Notes: a model not told the origin generated them from the letters alone. Shown: positions 31,455 to 41,366, counted from the stretch's first letter. The stretch: DNA of 64,000 bases from Lysinibacillus sp. 2017 (GCF_003073375.1 NZ_CP029002.1:296001-360000), one strand, 5' to 3'. A program made the numbers and translations.

Positions 31455-32648
31455 ATGAACTTCGATTTTACAGAAGAACAAGTACTTTTACGAAAAACCG
31501 TTCGTCAATTTGTCGATGCGGAAATCATGCCTTTCATCGCCCAGTGGGATGCTGAGGGCGGGTTTGACCAAACAATTTGGAAGCGACTTGCTGAGCTTGG
31601 ATTGATGGGAGTCTGCGTACCTGAAAAATACGGCGGAGTGGGCATGGATTACAATTCACTCGCCATTGTATGTGAAGAGCTGGAACGCGGGGATACTGCG
31701 TTCCGTACAGCCGTGTCGGTGCATACAGGGTTAAATAGTATGACACTGATGCAATGGGGCACTGAAAGCCAAAAACAAAAGTATTTAATCCCTCAAGCAA
31801 AGGGAGAAAAAATTGGTGCATTCGGTTTAACCGAGCCTGGCGCAGGATCAGATGTTGCGGCGATGAGTTGTTATGCAAAACGAGAAAGCGATTATTATGT
31901 GCTAAATGGGCAAAAAACATGGATTTCTCTTTGTGATGTGGCCGATTATTTTATCATATTTGCTTATACCGATAAAGAAAAGCTACACCACGGCATTTCA
32001 GCATTTATTGTGGACCGTGAATGGGAAGGTTTTAGCTCAAAGGCGATTAAAGGAAAGTACGGTATTCGAGCAGGGAACACGGGCGAACTGTTTTTTGAAG
32101 ACGTGAAAATTCCAGTAGAGAACTTGCTCGGAGAAGAAGGAGAAGGTTTTAAAATCGCGATGTCAGCTCTTGATAACGGTCGTTTTACAGTTGCTGCAGG
32201 CGCGGTTGGTTTAATGCAAGCTTGTCTCGAAGCGAGCGTGAAGTATTGTCATGAGCGCGAAACATTCGGTAAACCAATTGGTGAGCATCAGCTTGTTGGA
32301 CAAATGCTTGCGAAAATGGAAGCAGGTTATGCAATGAGCCGTTTACTTGTTTATCGTGTGGGGGAGTTAAAAAACAAGGGGTTACGCAACACACGCGAGA
32401 CATCTTTAGCGAAATGGCAAGCATGTGATTTTGCCAATAAAGCAGCGGATGATGCACTACAAATCCACGGGGCATATGGTTATTCGGACGACTATCCTGT
32501 AGCACGTTATTTACGAAACTCGAAGGCGCCTGTTATTTACGAAGGCACACGTGAGATTCATACGATCGTACAAGCGGATTATGTACTTGGAAAGCGTGAG
32601 GATAAGCAGTTACGTTGTATGCTGCCTAGTTGGCCATTTAAAGAATAG
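31455..32648 (+). CDS. Acyl-CoA dehydrogenase
   Basis: 397 residues of FAD-dependent acyl-CoA dehydrogenase. Signatures are GLTEPGAGSDVAAM and DYPVARYLRNSKAPVIYEGTREIH, whose glutamate is the expected catalytic base. It starts ten bases after lysDH with GGGGTG before the ATG, so it belongs to the same operon. In a lysine-to-glutaryl-CoA route a glutaryl-CoA dehydrogenase would be the natural partner, but known ones usually end in EGTHDIH rather than EGTREIH, so a short or branched-chain acyl-CoA substrate remains possible. Confidence 0.88.
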   Translation: MNFDFTEEQVLLRKTVRQFVDAEIMPFIAQWDAEGGFDQTIWKRLAELGLMGVCVPEKYGGVGMDYNSLAIVCEELERGDTAFRTAVSVHTGLNSMTLMQWGTESQKQKYLIPQAKGEKIGAFGLTEPGAGSDVAAMSCYAKRESDYYVLNGQKTWISLCDVADYFIIFAYTDKEKLHHGISAFIVDREWEGFSSKAIKGKYGIRAGNTGELFFEDVKIPVENLLGEEGEGFKIAMSALDNGRFTVAAGAVGLMQACLEASVKYCHERETFGKPIGEHQLVGQMLAKMEAGYAMSRLLVYRVGELKNKGLRNTRETSLAKWQACDFANKAADDALQIHGAYGYSDDYPVARYLRNSKAPVIYEGTREIHTIVQADYVLGKREDKQLRCMLPSWPFKE

Positions 32649-32652
32649 ATGA

Positions 32653-32689
32653 TAAAAACGAAAGGGACATGTGTAACCTTTCGTTTTTT
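32653..32689 (+). terminator. Terminator of the lysine-degradation operon
   Basis: AAAACGAAAGG pairs with CCTTTCGTTTT, followed by a T run. Confidence 0.85.
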
Positions 32690-32786
32690 AGGTTAGAAAT
32701 TTTAAATAACGCTAAAAAATGCGTAACTATTATCTGAATTGCGAGTCTAATTCATTACATACGATGAAAAAGGAGGCAGGTTTTAG

Positions 32787-34952
32787 ATGAACAAAGGAAA
32801 ACTTTATAAGTTAGGTATTATTGCATCATTTGTAGCGCTGTTAGTAGGAAGTTACTTTATAGTTGATAAACAAGTAGAAGCTGCAGAAAAGGTGGTTGTC
32901 CGTGAAGGGGAAGCACATGCATTTACATTCAACGAAGAAATTGCACAGGAACGTTTAACGGATGGTGCTTCAGTTGTAATTTTAAATGAAAAGGGCGAAT
33001 CTGTAGGAAGTTCGATAACATTAGATAAGTCAGGGAAAACATTGACAATAAAAGGTTTGCCAACAGGTAAATATACGCTATCTATAAAAAGTGATGCTTA
33101 TGTAAAGGCGACGAAACTTCATCGGGACCGTGAAATTTCGATTGAGGTTGTAGCGACAGTAAAGCAAATTACATCACAAGAAGATTTGAAAAGTTATTTT
33201 GAAGCATATATCGCCATGGAGCAGGTAGCCGCTGAAAGATGGGAACAAAATGCGCTAATGAGTGAAACTGAATCTTCTTCAAACACTGCGACGCAAGAAA
33301 GCAAGAGCGATAGTGGAAGGGGCAGTAGTGGGGATTTTTCAACGACGAATAACCAAGTGGACGGTATTGAAGAAGGTGACATGTCGGTAACGGATGGAAA
33401 ATACATTTATACGCTTTCTGATAATCGTATTATCATTATTGATGCCGAAAATTTAAAAGTGGTGAAACGTCTTACGGTAACCAAAAATGCGTATCCAACA
33501 AATCTGATGTTACACAAGCATACGTTAATTGTTACGTATTCAGATTATGTGGAGCTTCAAAGAGAGCCCTATTATGATGGAAAATCGGTAACGAAAATTG
33601 TTTTTTATGATGTTACTGATGCAAAAAATCCGAAGCTGATTCGTGAAGTAGGGCAAGACGGGGACATGATGAATGTTCGTAAATCCGGAAATTTTTTATA
33701 TGTTGTTTCAAGCCGTACACCGAATTACTGGATGATGTCGGAAACGCCGAATCTGGAATTACGCCCTGCTACTTATGAGGATGGAAAGGAAAAGTTACTC
33801 CCATTTGATCAAATTCGTATATTACCAGAAAGCAATCAGCCAAGCTATTTGCTAGTATCGGCAATTGACGTGGATAACGTTACGAATGCGAAATGGACGA
33901 CAGAAAGCTTTTTAGGCAATAGTGGGCAACTGTATATGTCTAAAAATGCGATTTATATTGCAGGAATGAATTACAACTGGTTGACAACAGGCATTGCGGA
34001 AACGACTTTAGTAGATGAGGCAAAAATTATCGCACCGCCAGTACAAGAAAATGAAACAAAGCTTTATAAAATTAAAGTAGATCAGACGAAGATTACATTA
34101 GCGGGTGAAGGAAAAGTAAAGGGCTCTGTATTAAATCAATTTTCAATGGATGAGCATAATGGCTATTTCCGTATTGCGACAACAGAGGGGAACTCTTGGG
34201 GAGCAACTACGAATTCGAAAAACCATTTATTCATTTTAGATGGGAATTTAAAGCAAGTAGGCGTGGTGAGTGATTTAGCGAAGGGTGAACGCATTTACTC
34301 GGCACGATTTGTCGGCGACAAGGCGTATTTAGTAACATTTAAAGAGACGGATCCGCTATTTGTCATTGATACCAAAAATCCTGCAGCCCCAAAGGTGTTA
34401 GGGGAGCTAAAAATACCAGGCTTCAGTAATTACCTACATCCAATTGATGAAAATCATTTACTAGGCATAGGTTATGACACAGAAGTACGTATGGAAGAAG
34501 GTTCTAAGGAGCCAATCGTTCTAACAGGTGGTATGAAACTAAGTCTGTTCGATATTACGGATTTTAGCCAACCTAAAGAGCAACAATCCGTTGTAATTGG
34601 AGGGCGCGGTACGTATTCAAATGTTCAGTACGACCATAAAGCGTTGTTTAGAGACCCACGTAATCACTATTTTGGTTTCCCGATTACTGTATATCAGCCA
34701 GCTGATGACGAAGACCAAGATCGTTTGAAATATGAAGGGACGGGTGCCAATATTTATAAAGTAACAGCAGACGGGATTACGCTTACAGCAGAGCTAATCG
34801 AAAAGGCTCGTCCAGGTGAACAGTATGAAGATAGCTATAATACTGTGCAACGTATTTTATATGTAGGGGATCAATTATTTACGGTGTCACGCTCGAAGAT
34901 AACGAGCTATAATGGCAAAACATTTGAAAAGCAGCAGATGATTGGTTTTTAA
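32787..34952 (+). CDS. Secreted or membrane-anchored beta-propeller protein
   Basis: 721 residues. An N-terminal membrane helix or signal peptide (about 9-28) is followed by an Ig-like region (about 35-125), a Ser/Thr-rich linker, and a C-terminal beta-propeller domain (about 185-720) of the family marked by STTNNQVDGIEEGDMSVTDGKYIYTLS. Repeated blades such as KVAKGERIYSARF-like stretches and VIDTKNPAAPKVLGELKIPGF are visible. Such proteins are extracytoplasmic and of unknown function. GGAGG lies ten bases before the ATG. The gene converges with the deacetylase gene downstream. Confidence 0.87.
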   Translation: MNKGKLYKLGIIASFVALLVGSYFIVDKQVEAAEKVVVREGEAHAFTFNEEIAQERLTDGASVVILNEKGESVGSSITLDKSGKTLTIKGLPTGKYTLSIKSDAYVKATKLHRDREISIEVVATVKQITSQEDLKSYFEAYIAMEQVAAERWEQNALMSETESSSNTATQESKSDSGRGSSGDFSTTNNQVDGIEEGDMSVTDGKYIYTLSDNRIIIIDAENLKVVKRLTVTKNAYPTNLMLHKHTLIVTYSDYVELQREPYYDGKSVTKIVFYDVTDAKNPKLIREVGQDGDMMNVRKSGNFLYVVSSRTPNYWMMSETPNLELRPATYEDGKEKLLPFDQIRILPESNQPSYLLVSAIDVDNVTNAKWTTESFLGNSGQLYMSKNAIYIAGMNYNWLTTGIAETTLVDEAKIIAPPVQENETKLYKIKVDQTKITLAGEGKVKGSVLNQFSMDEHNGYFRIATTEGNSWGATTNSKNHLFILDGNLKQVGVVSDLAKGERIYSARFVGDKAYLVTFKETDPLFVIDTKNPAAPKVLGELKIPGFSNYLHPIDENHLLGIGYDTEVRMEEGSKEPIVLTGGMKLSLFDITDFSQPKEQQSVVIGGRGTYSNVQYDHKALFRDPRNHYFGFPITVYQPADDEDQDRLKYEGTGANIYKVTADGITLTAELIEKARPGEQYEDSYNTVQRILYVGDQLFTVSRSKITSYNGKTFEKQQMIGF

Positions 34953-34980
34953 ACGATTAGTTTAGAATTTGAAAATAACT

Positions 34981-35029
34981 ATACCTCGCAAAAGTAGAAA
35001 TTTCTTCTTTTACGAGGTATTTATTTTTA
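34981..35029. terminator. Terminator between convergent genes
   Basis: ATACCTCG and CGAGGTAT form the base of an imperfect stem that extends through AAAAG/CTTTT. TTATTTTT follows on the plus strand. Confidence 0.75.
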
Positions 35030-35042
35030 AGCGTATATGATT

Positions 35043-36446
35043 TTACTGGTGATACTGCAACACGTCGGAAACCGTTAAAAACTCGTATCCTTCACTTTGT
35101 AAATAGTTCAATACAGATTCAAGTCCATCCGCTGTCGATTGATGGATGTCGTGCATTAATACAATCGCGTTGTTGTGCAATGACTTCTTTACCATTGGCA
35201 GCAGTTTGTTTGGATCACGGTGCTTCCAATCTAGCGTGTCAATCGTCCAGTTAACCGATTGCCGTGGAATCAGTGCACGTACAGAGTCGTTGATCGCTCC
35301 GTATGGTGGCCGGAATAACGTAGAGTTTTGGCCAATTGTATTGACAAGTGCTTGCTCGGTTGATTCAAATTCCTTTTGGATGGCTGCTGCTGACATTTTC
35401 GTTAATACTGGATGTGTCCATGTATGATTGCCGATTTCATGCCCCGCATCACGTACTTCTTGAACAAGTGCAGGATAAAATTGAATGCGACTTCCTAGCA
35501 TGAAAAAGGTTGCTTTTGCATCATACTTTTCAAGCAACTGCAAAATTTGCTTCGTTACTTGCGGATGTGGGCCGTCATCAAATGTAAGCGCAATATGCTT
35601 TTTATTTGGGTCTATATCTTTCTTTGGTAAAATCGTTTCTTCTGCTTCCATGCCAATTTGAAAATCGGCTGCAAGTAAGGGATTAATAAATGATAGGGAC
35701 ATTTCGACAGTTGGTAGACCTGCGATTGGTTGAGTTACTTCACCTTCATCAAAATAAATAACCAGTGATTCCTCCTTTAAAGAAAATCGCTTAAATGTAT
35801 TCCAATCTACCTCAGATAACTTCGCCAATTCCGTTTCTATAATAAGGCCTTCATAGGCAGGGTTTTTTGCGATTTCTGATTGGATATGGGTTGCGAATGT
35901 TTCCAAGCTTTCTACATCTTCATTAAGAAGTGTTTGAATGTCGAGGAGCTCACCTGTAGTAGAATCAATTAAGAATGTTTCAATCGTTGTTTCACGTTCA
36001 TTGCTATTTAAAATGGTTTTGTTTGTTAATATGAAAGAATAGTAATGATCATGCGCATATGTTTGTAAGCTAATGTTAAGTTCACCGGTTTGTTCGGGTG
36101 CTACTTGCTGGATGCGCATCATATTTATGTAATAGTCTTTGGCATTGTTTATATAGGTTGTGATGGCTTCATTAACTGATTCGAAATTGGTCAGAGGATA
36201 CTGAATCGCATAGGGCATTTTTTTGTCATTCGAAATGTCAGTTACAATACGTACACCAGGAAAGCTCGATTCTTCTTCAGAAATAATTGATTGTGCTACG
36301 ATCTTATCAATTTTTTTGTCGATTGGAAAAATGGGCTCATCACTTAAAACGGTTAAATAGACGATAATGGCTCCGAGAAATAAAATGGTGCCAACAAGTA
36401 GCAAATCTATCCAAGGTCCGCGTTTTTTTCGATATGTGTTTTTCAT
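35043..36446 (-). CDS. pdaC: Membrane-anchored polysaccharide deacetylase, PdaC-like
   Basis: 467 residues, the same size as Bacillus subtilis PdaC. A short cytoplasmic start and one membrane helix (about 15-35) precede an extracellular DUF4163/DUF3298-type region (about 60-255), then a NodB deacetylase domain (about 275-460). Catalytic motifs are present: TFDDGPHP (metal-binding aspartates), EIGNHTWTHP (the HxxxH pair), RPPYGAI, DTLDWKH and IVLMHDIH. The probable substrate is an N-acetylated sugar of peptidoglycan. ATG 36446 follows AAAGGGGCG; frames starting further upstream have no ribosome site. Confidence 0.9.
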   Translation of the reverse strand: MKNTYRKKRGPWIDLLLVGTILFLGAIIVYLTVLSDEPIFPIDKKIDKIVAQSIISEEESSFPGVRIVTDISNDKKMPYAIQYPLTNFESVNEAITTYINNAKDYYINMMRIQQVAPEQTGELNISLQTYAHDHYYSFILTNKTILNSNERETTIETFLIDSTTGELLDIQTLLNEDVESLETFATHIQSEIAKNPAYEGLIIETELAKLSEVDWNTFKRFSLKEESLVIYFDEGEVTQPIAGLPTVEMSLSFINPLLAADFQIGMEAEETILPKKDIDPNKKHIALTFDDGPHPQVTKQILQLLEKYDAKATFFMLGSRIQFYPALVQEVRDAGHEIGNHTWTHPVLTKMSAAAIQKEFESTEQALVNTIGQNSTLFRPPYGAINDSVRALIPRQSVNWTIDTLDWKHRDPNKLLPMVKKSLHNNAIVLMHDIHQSTADGLESVLNYLQSEGYEFLTVSDVLQYHQ

Positions 36447-36673
36447 GTTGTGTACGCCCCTTTCTATTGGTAACAATGAATCTAATCGTTTATGAAAATA
36501 TAATAATGAATACTGGTAATTTACTGGATTTAATTTCCTGTACAAAGGGTATTAAAAACAAAGGAAATGAAGCTATCATTGTAGCATTTATTGTACGAAA
36601 AAAGACTGTCTTTTTAGTGAATCATCCAGTAATATGGGCTTAGTAGTGAAAAGAAGGGGAGGACCCTACTCTT

Positions 36674-37420
36674 ATGAATTCTGAACAGAATGAAATGGCG
36701 ATTGACTGCTTTTTACTTGCGGGTCGTATCATGATGGAGAGTGGTGCAGAAACGTATCGCGTGGAAGATACGATGTTGCGTATGGCACGTTCTCAAAATA
36801 TGATGGATGCGCAAAGTTATGTCACGCCAACTGGTATTATTTTTTCGCTCGGTAAAACACAGCCGACACGAATTACGTCAATATCTACTCGAATTACTGA
36901 TTTGCATCGAATTGTGCTTGTTAATAATATTTCCAGAAAACTTACATCTCAAATGATAACATTAGAACAGGCACATGACGAGTTAAAGAAGATTGAAAAA
37001 ACGAATTATTTTTTACCGATTTTAATTCAAGTTTTGGCTGCGAGTATTGCAAGTGGTTGTTTCTTGCTAATGTTTAATGGAATGTTAAGTGATATCCCAG
37101 CCGCATTTGTTGCAGGGGGATTAGGTTTATATATTGTGACAGTTATTCACAATAAAACGCGCGTGAAATTTTTCTCAGAATTTTCAGCTGCTGTAGCAGT
37201 CGGTACAGTTGCCTCTCTTGCCGTGCATTTTGGTCTCGGAACAGAGGTTGATAAAATTATTATTGGTTCAGTTATGCCGCTCGTACCAGGGCTAGTCATT
37301 ACAAATGCAGTACGTGATTTAATGGCAGGGCATTTTACAGCGGGCATGGCAAAGGGTGCGGAAGCCTTTTTAACCGCGTTTGCGATTGGTTCAGGTATCG
37401 CACTTGTACTGGCGTTCTAA
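36674..37420 (+). CDS. Threonine/serine exporter subunit, ThrE N-terminal type (YjjP-like)
   Basis: 248 residues. The soluble N-terminal part shows LAGRIMMESGAETYRVEDTM, typical of the ThrE/DUF1212 family, followed by about five membrane helices from residue 115. It is the larger half of a split ThrE exporter; the smaller half is encoded 22 bases downstream. GGGGAGG lies eleven bases before the ATG. The substrate is inferred from the family: hydroxy amino acids in ThrE, succinate in the related YjjPB of enterobacteria. Confidence 0.9.
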   Translation: MNSEQNEMAIDCFLLAGRIMMESGAETYRVEDTMLRMARSQNMMDAQSYVTPTGIIFSLGKTQPTRITSISTRITDLHRIVLVNNISRKLTSQMITLEQAHDELKKIEKTNYFLPILIQVLAASIASGCFLLMFNGMLSDIPAAFVAGGLGLYIVTVIHNKTRVKFFSEFSAAVAVGTVASLAVHFGLGTEVDKIIIGSVMPLVPGLVITNAVRDLMAGHFTAGMAKGAEAFLTAFAIGSGIALVLAF

Positions 37421-37442
37421 TGGAAGTAGGAGGTAAAGAATA

Positions 37443-37931
37443 ATGGTAGATCATATTGTCGTACAGCTCGTCATTAGCTTTATCGCAACAGCCTGCTTCG
37501 GCGTTGTATTTAATGCACCAACGAGGGCAATACCTGCGTGCGGAGTTGTTGGAGCGGTTGGTTGGATTATTTATTATTTACTTGTAGATTATGGTTTGGA
37601 TGATGTGCGTGCTTCATTCATTGGAGCGTTTATCGTAGCGCTTGTTGCCCACTATTCTGCACGGAAATTCCGTATGCCGATGATTGTTTTTAGTGTCTCT
37701 GGTATTATTCCACTTGTACCTGGGGGAATTGCTTACAATACGATGCGGAATGTCATGGAGCTGGATTATATTACGGGGCTACAAAATGGGATACGTGCAT
37801 TTCTGATTTCTGGTGCGATTGCCATGGGACTTGTTTTTGCGGAAGTCATTATGCAAATCTTTTCACGTTTCATGAATCAAGGAAAAACGTCAATCCAATC
37901 GTTTATGAAAGCGAAAAAAAGAAGCTTGTAA
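37443..37931 (+). CDS. Threonine/serine exporter subunit, ThrE C-terminal type (YjjB-like)
   Basis: 162 residues and about five membrane helices, with the family features CGVVGAVGWIIYYLL and the VSGIIPLVPGGIAYNTMRN loop. It completes the exporter together with the preceding gene, to which it is translationally close (AGTAGGAGG site). A strong terminator follows. The basic tail (FMKAKKRS) is probably cytoplasmic. Confidence 0.9.
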   Translation: MVDHIVVQLVISFIATACFGVVFNAPTRAIPACGVVGAVGWIIYYLLVDYGLDDVRASFIGAFIVALVAHYSARKFRMPMIVFSVSGIIPLVPGGIAYNTMRNVMELDYITGLQNGIRAFLISGAIAMGLVFAEVIMQIFSRFMNQGKTSIQSFMKAKKRSL

Positions 37932-37965
37932 AGTACTGATATCAGTAGCTTTACAAGCTTTTTTG
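37922..37965. terminator. Terminator of the thrE-type genes, also facing the EAL gene
   Basis: AAGCTTGTAAAG pairs with CTTTACAAGCTT and an inner TACTGATATCAGTA palindrome lengthens the stem. A T run follows. Confidence 0.85.
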
Positions 37966-37969
37966 TTGT

Positions 37970-39973
37970 TTAAAATAGTTTCGTTACTTCATCATTTGAG
38001 ATGGGTTTACTAATATAGTAGCCTTGCAGTGCGTCACAGCCATAGTCGATGAGTAATTCTTGTTGTTGCTCGGTTTCAACACCTTCTGCAATAACTGTTA
38101 AATTCATCGATTTCCCTAATTGCACCATACCGTTCATTAATTGCTGGGATTTTTCAGATTTTAATAAGGCACTTGTAAAGGTTTTATCGATTTTTAATGA
38201 GGAAATCGGTAATAAATGAATGTAACGGAATGATCCGTAACCTGTACCGAAATCGTCCAGTGCAAATGAAATCCCTTCGTTTTCGAGCGTGCGCATTTGC
38301 TTAATAATCCCTGTTTCAGACTCAGCTTCTAATGCGAATTTTTCTGTGATTTCGATTTGAAGCAAGTTAGCAGGGCAACCTGTCTTACCGAGTGTTTCTA
38401 AAATCGAATTGGCCATATTTTTATCGCGGAACTCACGCACAGAGGAGTTAATACTCACTTTGATCCCGTGTCCTGCCTCTTTCCAAATGACGGCTTGTTC
38501 GCATGCTTTTTCTAACATGAATGAACCGATATTGTTAATAAGACCGGTTTCTTCGGCAATAGGAATTAATTCGTCTGGTGAAACAACACCAATGATTTCA
38601 TCTTCCCAACGAACTAATGCTTCTACAGATGTGATTTTACCTGTTTTAATATCAAGCTGCGGTTGGTATAAAACATGCAAGTTTTTTTGGTCAAGCGCTT
38701 GTAATAAACGCGTTTCAACAATTGATTTGCGGTTTAATGCAGCGTGAGAAGATTTAGATAAAGACAGAATGCTGTCGCCACCTGCTTCACGAACCGAAGT
38801 AATGGTTGCTAAAGATGCTTTCATTAACTGAGAAAAAGTAGATTGATCTTCTGGATAACGTGTAATACCACCGCTTATAGAAAGTGGTACGGCGACATTC
38901 CCGTTGTAAATCGGATTTTGTTGTAAATAATTTAAGAAGCCTTGTGTGAACCATTCAGGTAGAGGGGTAATAACAACAAATTCGTTTTCGTTAATACGCG
39001 CCATTGTGCTGTCTTGGAAATACATTTTCATACGCTTCGTAAATTCAATAATTAATGAGTTTCCAGCTAATTCGTCATGGATATCTTTTATCGTATAAAA
39101 TTTATCGATACTCAAATACACGAATGAGAAGTGACGTTGCTCCTCAATCATCGTTGTAATTACTTGTTCAAGTCGATGAAGATTAATCATGCCTGTTTCT
39201 GGATCGATATAGGCAATTTTTTCTAGCTGGAATTGGATTGTTTTGTCTTTTGTAATATCATGTTCAACGAGTAAATAGTGATTCGTTTCAGTTGTTTGAC
39301 CGAATAACGGAATCGCAGTTAATTGAACCCAATACACTTGCTCATCTTTTGTGAGCTTTTGAACCTCACCTTGCCAAATCTTCCCACTCTTCAAGGTTTT
39401 CCAAATGTCTTGTGCCTCTTTTTCAGATGCCTCTGTTTTCGGGAAAAGCTGCCAAAATGTTTTTCCGATAACACGTTTTGGTGTCCAATTACTTGTTTTT
39501 AAAAAAGGCTGATTCGTTTGTGTTATAAAACCGTCCTGATCAAGTGTTACAGTCATAAAGGATTGATGAATCCCATTTTTTAAATCCATTAAATGCTGTT
39601 GCTCTTCATCAAGTGAACGAAGATCTTCTGTAGGTACGCAAAGAACGTAAACTGCATTATGATTTTCGTAAGTAATGGGCTTTGTATATAAAGTGACCGT
39701 TATTGTAGTTTGTTCTTTTACTGTAATGACAATGTCATGCAAACATAATGGTCGTGTGCTCGTTAATATGGATTCAATGATGTCGTCGCTAATGGATGCA
39801 AATAAGGTCTCGCGGATTGGCTGCTTCTTTAGTTCTTCTTGTTCTACTGTTGAATAGTCAAAAGTCATAAAGGTCCCTTTGGCAATTGTTCCAGTAGGTA
39901 GAAGTATGAAAGACGGGAAAGGAGTGACATTCAACGGCTCGGTATCAACAGAAAAAGTTTGTTCATTCGTCAT
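37970..39973 (-). CDS. PAS-GGDEF-EAL protein, probable c-di-GMP phosphodiesterase
   Basis: 667 residues, no membrane helix. The order is an N-terminal sensory region, a PAS domain (about 135-245), a GGDEF-like domain (about 255-410) and an EAL domain (about 420-660). The GGDEF signature is replaced by INENEF, so cyclase activity is unlikely. The EAL domain keeps SVEALVRW, EITE, DDFGTGYGS, LKIDK, AEGVET and QGYYISKP, the residues needed for hydrolysis of cyclic di-GMP. It is therefore probably a PAS-controlled phosphodiesterase affecting motility or surface growth. AAGGAG lies before the ATG. It stands alone. Confidence 0.92.
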   Translation of the reverse strand: MTNEQTFSVDTEPLNVTPFPSFILLPTGTIAKGTFMTFDYSTVEQEELKKQPIRETLFASISDDIIESILTSTRPLCLHDIVITVKEQTTITVTLYTKPITYENHNAVYVLCVPTEDLRSLDEEQQHLMDLKNGIHQSFMTVTLDQDGFITQTNQPFLKTSNWTPKRVIGKTFWQLFPKTEASEKEAQDIWKTLKSGKIWQGEVQKLTKDEQVYWVQLTAIPLFGQTTETNHYLLVEHDITKDKTIQFQLEKIAYIDPETGMINLHRLEQVITTMIEEQRHFSFVYLSIDKFYTIKDIHDELAGNSLIIEFTKRMKMYFQDSTMARINENEFVVITPLPEWFTQGFLNYLQQNPIYNGNVAVPLSISGGITRYPEDQSTFSQLMKASLATITSVREAGGDSILSLSKSSHAALNRKSIVETRLLQALDQKNLHVLYQPQLDIKTGKITSVEALVRWEDEIIGVVSPDELIPIAEETGLINNIGSFMLEKACEQAVIWKEAGHGIKVSINSSVREFRDKNMANSILETLGKTGCPANLLQIEITEKFALEAESETGIIKQMRTLENEGISFALDDFGTGYGSFRYIHLLPISSLKIDKTFTSALLKSEKSQQLMNGMVQLGKSMNLTVIAEGVETEQQQELLIDYGCDALQGYYISKPISNDEVTKLF

Positions 39974-40446
39974 GAGTTAGGTCTCCTTAATTCGTAAATT
40001 AATACTATAATTATAAATAAATAATGGACATTAGTCACTGATGATAAAAAAAGTTGCTAGTTTTAAATAGAAGTTATAGGATTTTTATCCCCTTTATAAC
40101 CCTTGTTAATATAAAAATGCCAATAGTTTACAATACTGATTATAAAGTATTTAATAGATGAAATCAATTATAGTTCTTTAGGGTAAATTTGTTTTGTTAA
40201 GCTATCGTTATAGTTATAAAGGCTTTTAATTTTGGAATAACTGTTATAAGTAATATAACCTTATAATAATATATATAAATACCCTATACCCAATTATGCG
40301 ATAAAAAATAGATAATATCGCGTAAAATATAAAAAATGATTGATTGGTTATGATGGATTTATAGGTCTATTAAGCTTTTCTTAGTTGAAAATCCTTACGA
40401 GCTCTACTAAAATAAGAACATTATAGATTGAATTGGAGCAGAAAGA
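39974..40446. other. Long AT-rich intergenic region with GTTATA repeats
   Basis: About 470 bases without coding potential between divergent genes. The words GTTATA and TATAAC recur (about 40073, 40096, 40207, 40215, 40248 and 40255), partly as inverted pairs. Promoters for both flanking genes must lie here. No further feature is seen. Confidence 0.5.
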
Positions 40447-41319
40447 ATGAATTTATCGGCAATTACTGTGTCGTTTCCTTTAGATGAAGAAACATACGGA
40501 GAAGTTCAAGAGCTTTGTAAAAAGGCAGCAGAAAGTGATGGACACATTTATCATAATGTGATGAATTTACCGGTGGCCAAAAGCTATGAAACACGAGGCT
40601 TTTATGTGCTAGTGTATGATGATGATAAAAATGAGCTTGTTGGTGCAGGGACAGCGATTGATATTATGGGCTTAAATACGTATGAATGGTCACTTTTAGT
40701 AGCGCCTATGTATCGTCAGTTAGGAATAGGGAAGGCTGTATTACATGTACTTCGTGACGGAATGGACATGCGTGAGAGCGACGGCGAATTAGCATTAATG
40801 ATAGAAGGCTCTCATTTTGGTCGCGATTTTTTACAACGAAATGGTTATTTATATAGCTTTTCGGAGGCAACTTTAGAAGCTCATGCGGAAATTTTAATTG
40901 AATCTGGGGCTGTCTCCATTCGTCCGTTTATGCAAAAAGATACCGAGGCCCTTGTATCGATTTTTAGTGAGGCATTTGGTGATATGCGTGAGGAATCACT
41001 GGATCTAATCGAATTTAATTCGACAACAGCAGGTCTTAAATTGTGGACAGTTGAATTAGACGGAGAAGTGGTCGGCACGGTGACAACACGTAAAGAGGGC
41101 GAAGTGCAGTGGGTTTCAGCTTTTGCGGTTGCACCAAATAAGCAGGGGCACGGCATCGGTACACAAATTTTAAATTGGGTGAAAGATTATACGATTCACA
41201 GTGGTGAAAAGACAATTTCACTTGATGTTGAGATTGAAAATAGTAGTGCACTACGCGTTTATGAAAAAGCAGGCTTTATAAAGTCTTATCAATTGGATTA
41301 TTTTGTGCGAGTTATGTAA
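40447..41319 (+). CDS. GNAT-family acetyltransferase with two GNAT domains
   Basis: 290 residues. An N-terminal GNAT-like fold (about 1-145) with LLVAPMYRQLGIGKAVL is followed by a second (about 150-288) with SAFAVAPNKQGHGIGTQIL and the ending LDVEIENSSALRVYEKAGF. Each contains an acetyl-CoA pyrophosphate loop of the Q/RxxGxG/A kind. The acceptor is unknown. GGAG lies before the ATG. It converges with helD and shares its terminator. Confidence 0.9.
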   Translation: MNLSAITVSFPLDEETYGEVQELCKKAAESDGHIYHNVMNLPVAKSYETRGFYVLVYDDDKNELVGAGTAIDIMGLNTYEWSLLVAPMYRQLGIGKAVLHVLRDGMDMRESDGELALMIEGSHFGRDFLQRNGYLYSFSEATLEAHAEILIESGAVSIRPFMQKDTEALVSIFSEAFGDMREESLDLIEFNSTTAGLKLWTVELDGEVVGTVTTRKEGEVQWVSAFAVAPNKQGHGIGTQILNWVKDYTIHSGEKTISLDVEIENSSALRVYEKAGFIKSYQLDYFVRVM

Positions 41320-41323
41320 AAAA

Positions 41324-41366
41324 GAAGGAAGCAACTGAAGTCGAATTTTCAGTTGCTTCCTTTTTG
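41324..41366. terminator. Bidirectional terminator between GNAT gene and helD
   Basis: GGAAGCAACTGAA pairs with TTCAGTTGCTTCC; A and T runs flank the stem. Confidence 0.88.
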
